From positions 274,112 through 338,111 of the forward strand of contig NZ_FQWB01000005.1 in NCBI RefSeq assembly GCF_900129545.1: 64,000 nt of DNA. Reading direction: 5' to 3'. Source of the DNA: Flavobacterium fluvii. Lineage in GTDB: Bacteria; Bacteroidota; Bacteroidia; Flavobacteriales; Flavobacteriaceae. Position 1 is the first letter of the stretch. The number at the start of each line of letters is the position of its first letter. Both the position numbers and the translations under genes were made by a program. Of the stretch, positions 10,123 through 19,693 are shown piece after piece. The notes beneath the pieces are model-generated. The model was given only the letters and a program-made list of their open reading frames with translations. It had not been told where the DNA came from and made no database searches.

Positions 10123-11544
10123 ATGATTTCAGAAAAGCTCAAAAACAATTCCTATGTGCTATACATTGCCGTAATTGTTCTCGTAATTTTTAGATTGTTG
10201 TTGACCATCACTATTCCTTTATTGGATAAAACCGAATCTAGATATGCCGAAATCGCCCGCATTATGTGGGAAACCAACCAATGGATTGTTCCCGAAATAG
10301 ATTATGGCGTGCCGTTTTGGGCCAAACCACCTTTATCGACTTGGGGATCGGCAGTTAGTTATGTTATTTTTGGCGTCAACGAATTTGCCGCCAGATTTCC
10401 CTCATTTTTACTCAGCATCCTCTTGATTGCCATCACGGGAAAAATGGTCAAAAAAGAAGGTCATTCCTTTTATTTACCGGGATTCATCTTGCTGACGATG
10501 CCTGAATTCTTGATTCACACAGGTGTTGTTTCAACCGACACGACTTTAGAATTTTGCATTGTGATGATGATGATTTCCTTTTGGAAAACCATGAAAAGTG
10601 ACACCAAAACCTATTGGAACTACATATTTTTTGTCTTTTTTGGACTTGGATTATTAGCCAAAGGTCCGCTGATAATGGTCTTGACCTTCCCTCCTCTTTT
10701 CTTGTGGTGTTGCTTGGACTTCAACAGATTCAAACAACTCTTCTCGAAATTTTCGATTGTAATTGGACTTCTGATTGCGGCCATCATTTCCGTTCCTTGG
10801 TATTATTTTGCCGAACAGCGATCGCCAGGTTTTCTGGATTATTTTATTGTTGGCGAACACTACAAACGCTTTTTGGAACCCGGTTGGAAAGGCGATTTAT
10901 ATGGTAGTGGCCACTCACAACCCAAAGGAATGATTTGGGTTTTATTGATTGCTTTTGCTTTTCCGTGGATACAAATCGTGCTGTACAAATTATGGAAAAA
11001 CAGGGCAACCATTTTCAAAAATGAATGGGCTTCTTTCTTGATTTTATGGGCTTTTTGGACACCCGTGTTTTTCACGATTTCCAGCAACATCCTGCACACT
11101 TACCTTCTTCCTACAGCCATTCCAATCATGTTTTTAATCGTGTATTGGTGGGAAGATTTTACCAAAAAGAAAACAATCATCCGCACGGCATTGATTTTTC
11201 CAACGGCGGTGTTTATCGCTTATTTTGGGTTCGTTGCCACCGGACAATTGGACAATAAAATGAATTCCGACAAATATCTTTTGGCCAACTTGAAAGCGAA
11301 AAACGAAAACCGGGAAATCCCGATTTATTATTGGAAAGACAAAAGTTATTCTGGACAATTTTACACGAATGGAAAAGCAAGGGCAGTTCAAAACGAAAAA
11401 CAATTGGATTCGGTTTTAAGTTTAAACAAACCATTGTTTTTTGTGTTTCCAAAGAAGAAACAACAGGAAATTCCACAAAAATATTTGGATAGAATGACCT
11501 TGACGGAAAGCAATTATAAAACTTCCATTTTTGAACTTAAATAA
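10123..11544 (+). CDS. ArnT/PMT-like membrane glycosyltransferase
   Basis: A 473-residue membrane enzyme of the GT39/ArnT-like superfamily (GT-C fold). The first periplasmic loop has the signature DKTESRYAEIARIMWE followed by PFWAKPPLSTW, matching the D-E/S-x-R-Y and K-P-P-L-x-x-W motifs of ArnT-type enzymes. About ten hydrophobic segments run to residue 375, then a soluble tail of about 95 residues. Relatives move a sugar from undecaprenyl or dolichyl phosphate to lipid A, glycolipids or proteins. It begins at the base after the stop of the GT2 gene, so the two are probably translationally coupled. Target and sugar are not predictable from sequence; annotation as arnT itself would go too far. 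Confidence 0.85.
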   Translation: MISEKLKNNSYVLYIAVIVLVIFRLLLTITIPLLDKTESRYAEIARIMWETNQWIVPEIDYGVPFWAKPPLSTWGSAVSYVIFGVNEFAARFPSFLLSILLIAITGKMVKKEGHSFYLPGFILLTMPEFLIHTGVVSTDTTLEFCIVMMMISFWKTMKSDTKTYWNYIFFVFFGLGLLAKGPLIMVLTFPPLFLWCCLDFNRFKQLFSKFSIVIGLLIAAIISVPWYYFAEQRSPGFLDYFIVGEHYKRFLEPGWKGDLYGSGHSQPKGMIWVLLIAFAFPWIQIVLYKLWKNRATIFKNEWASFLILWAFWTPVFFTISSNILHTYLLPTAIPIMFLIVYWWEDFTKKKTIIRTALIFPTAVFIAYFGFVATGQLDNKMNSDKYLLANLKAKNENREIPIYYWKDKSYSGQFYTNGKARAVQNEKQLDSVLSLNKPLFFVFPKKKQQEIPQKYLDRMTLTESNYKTSIFELK

Positions 11545-11560
11545 AAGAAGTCTGTAATTG

Positions 11561-12250
11561 ATGAAAATACTGTCCAACAAAAACAACCTCCAAATCCTGC
11601 ACGAAGACAACCATCTCATCGTGGTCAACAAGCGCGTGGGCGATATTGTGCAAGGCGACAAAACGGGCGACAAACCACTGTCTGACGTGGTCAAAGAATA
11701 CATCAAGGACAAATACAAGAAACCCGGAGAAGTCTTTCTGGGAGTCGTTCACCGATTGGACAGACCCACTACCGGAATCGTCGTTTTTGCCAGAACCAGC
11801 AAGGCCTTGACTCGAATGAACGAATTGTTCAGCAATCGGGAAACCCAGAAAACCTATTGGGCCATCGTGAAAAACAAGCCTGAAAAAACGGAAGACAAAC
11901 TGGTTCATTTTATAAAAAGAAACGAAAAAAACAATACTTCAAAAGCATATGTGAAGGAAGTTCCCGAAAGTAAAATAGCCAGCCTGGATTATACAATCAT
12001 CAAGGAATTGAACAACTATTTTGCCCTGGAAATCAATCTTCACACAGGAAGACACCACCAAATTAGGGCTCAACTTTCGGCAATAGGTTCACCCATAAAA
12101 GGAGATTTGAAATACGGTTTCGACCGCAGCAATCCTGACGGCGGCATCCATCTGCACGCTAGAAAATTGGTATTTACACATCCCGTTTCCAAAGAAAACA
12201 TTGTCATTGTGGCTCCAGTTCCAAATGACGTGATTTGGAATGCCATCTAA
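11561..12250 (+). CDS. RluA-family RNA pseudouridine synthase
   Basis: Isomerises uridine to pseudouridine in rRNA or tRNA. The 229-residue protein carries the family motif HRLDRPTTG (residues 64-72) with catalytic Asp67. ARTSKALTRMNE and the LHTGRHHQIRAQL segment near residue 167 are also present. It has no S4 domain, so it resembles the short RluA/TruC-type enzymes rather than RluC or RluD. The ATG at 11561 was chosen over a TTG one codon earlier. It follows the membrane glycosyltransferase by 16 bp on the same strand. Its target site cannot be told from sequence alone. Confidence 0.93.
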   Translation: MKILSNKNNLQILHEDNHLIVVNKRVGDIVQGDKTGDKPLSDVVKEYIKDKYKKPGEVFLGVVHRLDRPTTGIVVFARTSKALTRMNELFSNRETQKTYWAIVKNKPEKTEDKLVHFIKRNEKNNTSKAYVKEVPESKIASLDYTIIKELNNYFALEINLHTGRHHQIRAQLSAIGSPIKGDLKYGFDRSNPDGGIHLHARKLVFTHPVSKENIVIVAPVPNDVIWNAI

Positions 12251-12294
12251 TTCGAAAAAAATGTATCTTTAGGACTTAATTTAAGTTTTAAGTT

Positions 12295-13623
12295 ATGGAG
12301 TATAAAACCAACATTAATTTCAGGAAAGAATCCCTGATAAAGTTGCTGAATGCCATCATCATTTATGAAAATGAAATCATTCAGGCTTTATACGACGATT
12401 TCAAAAAACCTGCTTTTGAAGCCGTGCTTACCGAAACGAGTTATGTTATTGCTGAATTAAAGAACACCATAAAAAACTTGAAAAATTGGGCCAAACCCAA
12501 AAGAGTATTTCCATCATTACTTAATTTTCCTTCCAAAGATTATATTTACAAAGAACCTTATGGCAAAGTCCTTATACTTGCACCTTGGAATTATCCTTTT
12601 CAATTGTCACTTTGTCCCTTAATTTCGGCGGTTGCGGCAGGAAATCAAGTGGTGGTAAAACCATCTGAATTGACCCCAAAAACATCCGAAATCATAGTAA
12701 AAATCATCGGCAAAGTTTTCGACAACAACCACGTTAAAGTTGTTGAAGGCGGGGCCGAAATCTCGCAACAATTGCTTTCTGAACGTTGGGATTACATTTT
12801 TTTTACGGGAAGCGTCGCCGTGGGTAAAATCGTGGCCAAAGCAGCAGCCGAAAATCTTACGCCCGTAACTCTTGAACTTGGAGGAAAAAATCCTTGCATC
12901 ATTGACGAAACGGCCAATTTGAAACTGGCTGCCAAAAGAATCGTTTGGGGAAAATTCGTCAATGCGGGACAAACCTGCATTGCACCAGATTTCATCCTGA
13001 TCCAAAAGAATATGAAAACCCATTTTGTGACTTATTTAAAAGAAGAAATCACGAAAGCATACGGCGAAAATCCTGCCAAATCTCCCGATTTTGCACGGAT
13101 AATCAATACCAAAAACTGGCAACGACTAGTTGACATGATTGAACCTGAAAAGGTGATTTTTGGAGGGCAAAGCGATAGCTCCGATTGCTATATTGCTCCC
13201 ACTCTTGTCGAAGAAACTTCAGTGGAAAGCATAATTATGCAGGAAGAAATTTTCGGTCCATTGCTTCCCATTCTTACTTACGAAAATGAAGCGGACATTG
13301 ATGCCATAATAACCAAATATGAAAAACCTTTGGCTTTGTATATTTTCACCGAAAACCCTTATTTTTACAGACGAATAATTCAAAATTACTCTTTTGGGGG
13401 TGGTTGCATCAACGACACTTTAATTCATTTTGCCAATAAAAGATTGCCTTTTGGCGGTGTGGGTCACAGCGGAATTGGTGCCTACCACGGGAACTTGAGT
13501 TTTGACACTTTTTCACACACCAAAAGTATCGTAAAAAAAGCAAATTGGCTTGATTTACCCATGCGTTATGCGCCCTACAAAGATAGATTGCCCAACATTA
13601 GAAAAATATTAAGATGGCTGTAG
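12295..13623 (+). CDS. aldehyde dehydrogenase (ALDH3-like)
   Basis: NAD(P)-dependent oxidation of aldehydes to carboxylic acids. The 442-residue length fits the short ALDH3-type class. Motifs seen are APWNYPFQLSL (about residues 96-106), KPSELTPKTS, FFTGSVAVGK (nucleotide contact), ELGGKNPCI with general base Glu194, and GQTCIAPDF with nucleophile Cys228. The C terminus has GGVGHSGIGAYHG. Relatives act on medium- to long-chain or aromatic aldehydes; the real substrate is unknown. A possible -7 element, TATCTTTA, lies at 12264-12271, so the gene may have its own promoter. Confidence 0.93.
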   Translation: MEYKTNINFRKESLIKLLNAIIIYENEIIQALYDDFKKPAFEAVLTETSYVIAELKNTIKNLKNWAKPKRVFPSLLNFPSKDYIYKEPYGKVLILAPWNYPFQLSLCPLISAVAAGNQVVVKPSELTPKTSEIIVKIIGKVFDNNHVKVVEGGAEISQQLLSERWDYIFFTGSVAVGKIVAKAAAENLTPVTLELGGKNPCIIDETANLKLAAKRIVWGKFVNAGQTCIAPDFILIQKNMKTHFVTYLKEEITKAYGENPAKSPDFARIINTKNWQRLVDMIEPEKVIFGGQSDSSDCYIAPTLVEETSVESIIMQEEIFGPLLPILTYENEADIDAIITKYEKPLALYIFTENPYFYRRIIQNYSFGGGCINDTLIHFANKRLPFGGVGHSGIGAYHGNLSFDTFSHTKSIVKKANWLDLPMRYAPYKDRLPNIRKILRWL

Positions 13624-13661
13624 CCAATTCCTAAAATCAAAACAACAACAAACCATAAAAC

Positions 13662-14450
13662 ATGAAAAACGTAAAAGACAGAATAGCAGAAATAACAACA
13701 AAAGGATACGAACTGGATTTTGGCACTGTTTTCGAAAATGCCTTTGAAAACTATAAAAAAATAGCCGTTTATGCTGGCTCAATGCTGTTGATCTTTACAT
13801 TTCTTTTTATAATCCTGCTTTTTGGAATTGCAATTGCTGTTTTTGGAGTTGGTGCCTTATCCGAATTTATTAAACCGGGCAATTTAAAACCGGAAACTTT
13901 CACCGGCGATTTTCTGTTAATTTACACGGCCTGCGTTATATTGATTACTTGTTTGTTGAGCCCTTTTCAGGCGGGTTTTCTTAAAATGGCGGATTGCGGC
14001 CAAAAAGGAGAAGAATTTCACGTTTCTACCATTTTTGAATATTACAAACCGCCTTATTTTATCAACATTGTCTTCGCCACATTCACAATCACCTTATTCA
14101 GTACAGGATTGTCCACTCTTGCGGAACAAGCTGGAATGCCATTTATTGGGATTATAACCTCCCTTGCGATCACCTTCTTGACATTTATAACCATTCCCTT
14201 GATTGTTTTTGGAAACCTGAATGCAACTGAAGCCATCAAATCAAGTATTACCATCATTTTAAAACAGCCGTTGGTAATTTTGGGGTTGATAATAGTCGCC
14301 TTTATTGCATCGTTGACAGGCTTGATTGCTTTTTGTATCGGGATATTTTTTACGATGCCATTTCTATATTCAATGGAATATGTCCTTTACGATTCCATAA
14401 TTGGAATTGATTCTGTAAGTGAAATCGATGAATTAGGCTCAAATGTGTAA
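13662..14450 (+). CDS. integral membrane protein of unknown function
   Basis: A 262-residue protein with six hydrophobic segments (near residues 37-62, 83-105, 121-142, 150-178, 195-217 and 222-245) after a polar N terminus of about 30 residues. It resembles a group of Flavobacteriia proteins often, and probably wrongly, annotated as beta-carotene monooxygenases, and distantly the membrane domain of glycerophosphodiester phosphodiesterases. I see no catalytic motif. It lies 38 bp after the aldehyde dehydrogenase and may be co-transcribed with it. Confidence 0.7.
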   Translation: MKNVKDRIAEITTKGYELDFGTVFENAFENYKKIAVYAGSMLLIFTFLFIILLFGIAIAVFGVGALSEFIKPGNLKPETFTGDFLLIYTACVILITCLLSPFQAGFLKMADCGQKGEEFHVSTIFEYYKPPYFINIVFATFTITLFSTGLSTLAEQAGMPFIGIITSLAITFLTFITIPLIVFGNLNATEAIKSSITIILKQPLVILGLIIVAFIASLTGLIAFCIGIFFTMPFLYSMEYVLYDSIIGIDSVSEIDELGSNV

Positions 14451-14567
14451 TTATTTTTCAATATTACCCTAATTATTTCATTGCTTTAACAAAAAAACTT
14501 ATTTTTATCACCAAGAGAAAAGATCCCAAATCGACTTCTCAAACCTAACCAATACCATTTAGCCTTA

Positions 14568-17500
14568 ATGTCATTTAGCCCATTATTAACAATAATTCCA
14601 TACTTGAACAATTATTTTTTTGTTGATGACAATTTACCGGTTAATCACTCTCTTGCAATACATCATTTCATTGTGAAAAATAATTTATTTGGTATTGCAT
14701 CCCCGTTTTTAATAATCTTATCTTTCTTGTTGATTTATAAGTTTTTAAAAATAAAATCGACACTTAGCAATAAATATATAGAAAGCCTCTCCCTAGTAGA
14801 TTCAAAAAACAAAGAAACCCAATTCTATTTTTTGTTTTTGGGAATCATAATTCCTTTCCTTGAACTTTTTTTCGTCTTATTCAATGCGAGATCAAAAAGT
14901 TTATTGATCCATCATTTTAGTTTGGGTACCTTTTTATTGGCAATCTATTTTATCAGCAAAAAATCATCTTTGGTATTTCAAAATATCCAAAATCTTTTCA
15001 AGGCAGTATTCATAATTATATTTATTATTGTCTCCCGGAATTTAATTTATACTTCTCCCGATGTAATCCCACTTGTCGCCTTTGTAATATGGTTTTTCTT
15101 TTCTTATGATATTCTCAAACCCTTAAAGCTGTATTGGCTTACAGTTGCATTTGTTTATATCTTCATTTCCGTCCTTTTTGTTTTTGAGATAATTCCCGTA
15201 AAATCTATTTCCCTGTTATTAAATTACTGTTTAATAGTTCAAGTCGTAAATTATGTCCGGCATATATCTTTGCTTAATGCAAAAGATAAATTCAAATTTA
15301 CCAATGATATTGTAAATAAAGGAAATACGCTGACAATTGCCGCGAATGATGCTGGAGAAATCTCTTTTTGCAGTGAAACCATAACCTCCATTTTGGGATA
15401 TACTCCGGAGGAAGTGATGGGAATGGGATTTTGGAAACTTACCGAAGACCCCGAATTTATTGGCCTACAATACCACGACAACTATATTGACGAGCGATTG
15501 TACGTCAGGAAATTGAAATGTAAAAATGGATCCTACAAATATATTCAATGGAGAGACAAGAAACACAATGAAAACCTGACCATTGGAATTGGAAACGACA
15601 TAACCAACGAAATCAATCTTCAAAACCAGTATCGGGACTTAATTCAAAATGCTACCGACCTTATTTATGAAATAGATGTCCATGGAAATTTCACGTTTGC
15701 CAATGATTTTGCCGTAAAATCCTTAGGATATGATCATTATGAATATCTCTCAATGAATTACTCGGAATTCATTCGAAAAGATTACACCAAAAACATAATT
15801 GATTTCTACCATAACTTGCCCGAAAGGCAAAATGATTTCAATACAGTTGAAATACCATTGATAAAAAAGAATGGAGAAGAAATATGGCTTTCCCAAAAAA
15901 TAGTCGTTCGAAGGAATAATTTGGGCGAACTTATTGGATATTCAGGAATAGCCCGCGACATTACCGCTTACAAAAACCTTGAACTAGAAAAAGAAAAACA
16001 ACAAGAAAAAATTAATCGATACAATTCGGCAATCAATAATTTGTCGATAAAAAACTTCAATAAATGCGAAAATTTGAATGACGCTATTGGAACAATCCTA
16101 AAAGCTGCCGCAAAAGCGTCAATAGTAAACCGGGTCAGTTTTTGGAAATATACCAAAGATAAAATTGTCTGCAAAAAACTATACGAATTGAACGACAACA
16201 TATTCGACAAAAAAATCACTTTCACAAAGAAAAACTATCCCGATTATTTTGCATCCACAAAAAATGAAACACAAATCGTAATCAGTGATGTTCAAGACAA
16301 TTTGAAAGATTCGGTTTTTTTCGAAGACTATTTTCTAAAATACGACATCCGATCGATTCTCGACATTCCTCTTTTCAACAATGGCGATTTAACCGGCTAC
16401 GTTTGTTTTGAAACCACAAAACAGAAAAAGTTGTGGGACAATGACGACATCAATTTTGCCCGAACCATATCCGACATCATATCATTGCAAATTGCTTCCA
16501 GAAAACGGTATCAAGCAGAAATAAAATTGGAATACAAAAGCGAATTGCTTTCTGCCATGGCCTTGTGTACCGAAAAATTCCTGTTGAGCAAGAGCGTCGA
16601 TCAAATGTTTACAGAAACCTTTGAAATAATGGGAAAAGCTACAAAGGCAGACCATCTTTTTTATTATGAAAAGGATTTCAACACCAATTTAATCAGCCAA
16701 AAATTCAAATGGGCCAGAAAAGGGATTCCTTTTCAAATCACCAAATTGAGAACGTTCACGACCGAAAACCTGCAAGAAATTTTCAAACAAATCAACAAGA
16801 AAAAATATTTCAAGGCCATTACAAGCAAACTCGAAGATTCCACTTTGAAAGAAGTGTTGGTTGCCAACGAAATAAAATCCATGCTCATCTTGCCGATATA
16901 CATCGAAAATGAATTTACCGGTCTCATAGGTTTTGACGACTGTTATAATGAAAAAAAATGGTCGGACGACGAAATCAACATTCTGCAAACCCTTGCCAAC
17001 AACATCTCTTCGGCCTTGGAAAGAACCAAAAACGAAACCATCCTTTATGAAAGCCAGGAGAAATTTCGTTTATTGACCAACAACATTCCCGGCACGGTTT
17101 ATTTATCCAATATTGACGACAAATGGACCAAAATTTACATCAATGACGAAATCGAAAACCTGACTGGATATGGCAAAAGCGAATTTCTGGAATACAAACT
17201 GCACTATGTAGATTTAATCCATCCCGACGACAAGGAAAATGTCCTGCTTGCAGCCAAAAAATTGGTCGAAGAACAGGTTAAAATGCAAATCGTTTACAGG
17301 ATCATCCACAAAAAAGGACATATCGTTTGGGTAGAGGAATTTGGCGACAGCATCAAAAAAGATAACGTGATCAGTTATGTGGGAGGAATGTTTTTTGACA
17401 TCACCAAGAAAAAAGAAGCCGAAGAAGCCCTGATAGCCAAAGAAATAGCCGAAGCAGCCAACAAGGCAAAATCAGAATTCATTGCCAACATGAGCCACGA

Positions 17501-18677
17501 AATCAGGACTCCGCTGAATGGAATTATAGGTTTCACGGACTTGCTCATGAAAACCAATCTTGAAAAAACGCAAGAGAAACACATGATTACCGTCAACCAA
17601 TCGGCTCATTCCTTGTTGGACATCATCAACAATATTCTAGATTTTTCGAAAATAGAGGCCGGAAAACTGGAACTATACATAGAAAAATGCAAAATCAAGG
17701 AAATATTGAATCAAATAATCGACTTGATATCCTATGAATCCAACCTGAAAAACCTGAAACTGGAACTGGTCATCACCCCTGATATTCCCAAGTATTTTTG
17801 GGTGGACATCGTTCGATTAAAGCAAATCTTGATCAATCTTTTGGCAAATGCCGTGAAATTTACCGAAAAAGGTTCCATTCAATTGGTCGTTTCCGTACTC
17901 GAAAAAACAGATGATTCCAACAGCAAGATTCGTTTTTCAGTAATGGATTCCGGCATTGGAATACTCGAAGAAAACTGGAATAAAATTTTCAACGCTTTTT
18001 CCCAAGAAGACAATTCAACAACCCGAAAATTTGGTGGAACGGGATTGGGCTTGAGCATTTCGAATCAATTGTTGGCATTGATGAACAGCCACCTCCAATT
18101 GGACAGCAAAATAGATCTTGGAAGTACTTTTTATTTTGACCTGGATTTGAAAACAAGCAATCAAAAAATAAAAGATGAACGCAAAATAGACGTTCCCGCA
18201 GAAAACGACATAGACGATTTTATAGAAAAAAACAATCGCTTGGAAAAATTGAGGGTAATGATTGCCGAAGACAACAAAATCAATATGTTGCTCATCAAAA
18301 CCATCATAAAAAACATATTTACAGAGGCTACTATTTTTGAGGTTTTTAATGGTAAAGACGCCGTTGAACAGTTTGAAAGTATCAATCCAGACATTGTTTT
18401 AATGGACATCCAAATGCCGTTGATGAATGGTTATGAAACAACCAAAGCCATCAGAAGTCTTGAATCAGGAAAAAATGTTCCCATCATTGCCGTAACTGCC
18501 GGAGTAGAAAAAGAAGAAAAAATAAAATGCATGGAAGCCGGAATGAATGACCACATTTCAAAACCCATCATGAAAGGCGTTATTGAAGAAACCATCATCA
18601 AATGGATGGATACACCAAAATTGAAATCCAAAAGGAGTACCGAAACAACTTTTGGCGAAGACCCTAAAAAGAAGTAG
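14568..18677 (+). CDS. large hybrid sensor histidine kinase (membrane, PAS/GAF, HisKA, HATPase, REC)
   Basis: A 1369-residue hybrid kinase. In order: an N-terminal membrane region with six or seven hydrophobic segments (residues 40 to about 230); two PAS/PAC units (about 255-345 and 360-470); two GAF-like domains (about 500-650 and 660-820); a third PAS with PAC (about 835-950); HisKA with phosphoacceptor His977 in NMSHEIRTPLNG; HATPase with MDSGIGI and GGTGLGLSISNQ; and a receiver domain with Asp1280 in VLMDIQMPLMNG. There is no output domain, so signal must pass to another protein. The N-terminal membrane region matches no sensor family I can name. No response regulator lies next to it. The start is the ATG at 14568. 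Confidence 0.9.
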   Translation: MSFSPLLTIIPYLNNYFFVDDNLPVNHSLAIHHFIVKNNLFGIASPFLIILSFLLIYKFLKIKSTLSNKYIESLSLVDSKNKETQFYFLFLGIIIPFLELFFVLFNARSKSLLIHHFSLGTFLLAIYFISKKSSLVFQNIQNLFKAVFIIIFIIVSRNLIYTSPDVIPLVAFVIWFFFSYDILKPLKLYWLTVAFVYIFISVLFVFEIIPVKSISLLLNYCLIVQVVNYVRHISLLNAKDKFKFTNDIVNKGNTLTIAANDAGEISFCSETITSILGYTPEEVMGMGFWKLTEDPEFIGLQYHDNYIDERLYVRKLKCKNGSYKYIQWRDKKHNENLTIGIGNDITNEINLQNQYRDLIQNATDLIYEIDVHGNFTFANDFAVKSLGYDHYEYLSMNYSEFIRKDYTKNIIDFYHNLPERQNDFNTVEIPLIKKNGEEIWLSQKIVVRRNNLGELIGYSGIARDITAYKNLELEKEKQQEKINRYNSAINNLSIKNFNKCENLNDAIGTILKAAAKASIVNRVSFWKYTKDKIVCKKLYELNDNIFDKKITFTKKNYPDYFASTKNETQIVISDVQDNLKDSVFFEDYFLKYDIRSILDIPLFNNGDLTGYVCFETTKQKKLWDNDDINFARTISDIISLQIASRKRYQAEIKLEYKSELLSAMALCTEKFLLSKSVDQMFTETFEIMGKATKADHLFYYEKDFNTNLISQKFKWARKGIPFQITKLRTFTTENLQEIFKQINKKKYFKAITSKLEDSTLKEVLVANEIKSMLILPIYIENEFTGLIGFDDCYNEKKWSDDEINILQTLANNISSALERTKNETILYESQEKFRLLTNNIPGTVYLSNIDDKWTKIYINDEIENLTGYGKSEFLEYKLHYVDLIHPDDKENVLLAAKKLVEEQVKMQIVYRIIHKKGHIVWVEEFGDSIKKDNVISYVGGMFFDITKKKEAEEALIAKEIAEAANKAKSEFIANMSHEIRTPLNGIIGFTDLLMKTNLEKTQEKHMITVNQSAHSLLDIINNILDFSKIEAGKLELYIEKCKIKEILNQIIDLISYESNLKNLKLELVITPDIPKYFWVDIVRLKQILINLLANAVKFTEKGSIQLVVSVLEKTDDSNSKIRFSVMDSGIGILEENWNKIFNAFSQEDNSTTRKFGGTGLGLSISNQLLALMNSHLQLDSKIDLGSTFYFDLDLKTSNQKIKDERKIDVPAENDIDDFIEKNNRLEKLRVMIAEDNKINMLLIKTIIKNIFTEATIFEVFNGKDAVEQFESINPDIVLMDIQMPLMNGYETTKAIRSLESGKNVPIIAVTAGVEKEEKIKCMEAGMNDHISKPIMKGVIEETIIKWMDTPKLKSKRSTETTFGEDPKKK

Positions 18678-18731
18678 CCAAGAATAAAAATCATCCAAAA
18701 AAAGCACTATTTTTACCTTAAAACTCGTATT

Positions 18732-19586
18732 ATGAAATGGATAGGTAGAAGACAAAGCGACAATATGGAAGACCGCAGAGGACTTTCTGGGGGAAAAGCA
18801 GTAATTGGTGGAGGAATTATTGGAGTCATCATTTTGCTGGTCAAACTTTTTGGTGGTGAAAATGCGCAACAACTTACCCCTATTTTAGACCAATTCAATC
18901 AGCAATCTACCCAAACCGAGTCAAGAGCTTTAACGCCGGAAGAAGCAAAAGAAGGCGAATTTGTAAAAACCCTCTTGGCCGACAATGAAGATATTTGGAC
19001 CAAAATATTCGAGGAAAACAACCTGACTTTTGAAGCGCCAAAATTGGTCTTGTTCAGTGGTCAAGTGCAAACCGCTTGCGGTGGTGCCAGTTCCGCTTCC
19101 GGTCCATTTTATTGTCCCGGCGACAGAGTCATTTATATGGACATGACTTTCTTTGAGGAATTGAGAACACGATTTGGTGCCGAAGGCGGTGATTTTGCCG
19201 TGGCTTATGTTTTGGCACACGAATATGGCCACCACATCCAGACCTTGCTGGGAACCTCGGCAAAAGTGCGAGAACTACAAGAAAACAGAAGTGAAACCGA
19301 AGGCAATAAATTGTCCGTCGCCCTGGAATTGCAAGCCGATTTCTATGCAGGACTTTGGACCCACTACAACGAAAAACAAAATGCCATGCTGGAACCCGGC
19401 GATATCGAAGAAGCCTTGAGTGCCGCCAATGCCGTGGGCGACGATGCCATCCAAAAAAAAATGCAAGGACAAGTCGTTCCCGATTCCTTTACCCACGGAA
19501 CTTCCGAACAAAGAATGTATTGGTTCAATCGCGGCTTTAAAACGGGTGATTTTAAAAAAGGAGATACTTTTGCGGAGGTTGAGTAA
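18732..19586 (+). CDS. neutral zinc metallopeptidase, YpfJ/KPN_02809 family
   Basis: A 284-residue membrane-anchored protein of the putative neutral zinc metallopeptidase family (PF04228). The short N-terminal arginine-rich stretch with W-x-G-R-R-Q-S-D-N is followed by one membrane segment (residues 22-40). The soluble domain has the zinc motif HEYGH (163-167) and a second acidic site in ALELQADFYAGLW near residue 199. CGGASSASGPFYCPGDRVIY is a hallmark of the family. The substrate is unknown. It lies 54 bp after the large hybrid kinase on the same strand and ends at a strong bidirectional terminator. Confidence 0.92.
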   Translation: MKWIGRRQSDNMEDRRGLSGGKAVIGGGIIGVIILLVKLFGGENAQQLTPILDQFNQQSTQTESRALTPEEAKEGEFVKTLLADNEDIWTKIFEENNLTFEAPKLVLFSGQVQTACGGASSASGPFYCPGDRVIYMDMTFFEELRTRFGAEGGDFAVAYVLAHEYGHHIQTLLGTSAKVRELQENRSETEGNKLSVALELQADFYAGLWTHYNEKQNAMLEPGDIEEALSAANAVGDDAIQKKMQGQVVPDSFTHGTSEQRMYWFNRGFKTGDFKKGDTFAEVE

Positions 19587-19630
19587 AAGTAGAGGAATAA
19601 AATGCAGAATCTGTTTCCTATTAAATACAA

Positions 19631-19670
19631 AAAAACAGTCTAAGTTTTACAAGATACTTAGACTGTTTTT
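19631..19670. terminator. bidirectional intrinsic terminator
   Basis: AAAAACAGTCTAAG (19631-19644) pairs with CTTAGACTGTTTTT (19657-19670) around a 12-base loop, with T-runs on both strands. It sits between the convergent ends of the metallopeptidase gene (19586) and the ThuA/DUF1080 gene (19694). Confidence 0.9.
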
Positions 19671-19693
19671 TTTGTATTTAATTCTTTAATAAA

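Noticed and set aside
4213..14568. Near-identical short stretches AATACCATTTAGGCCTTAA (4213) and AATACCATTTAGCCTTAA (14551)
   Set aside because: Only two copies, no structure, unrelated contexts; too short to separate from chance.
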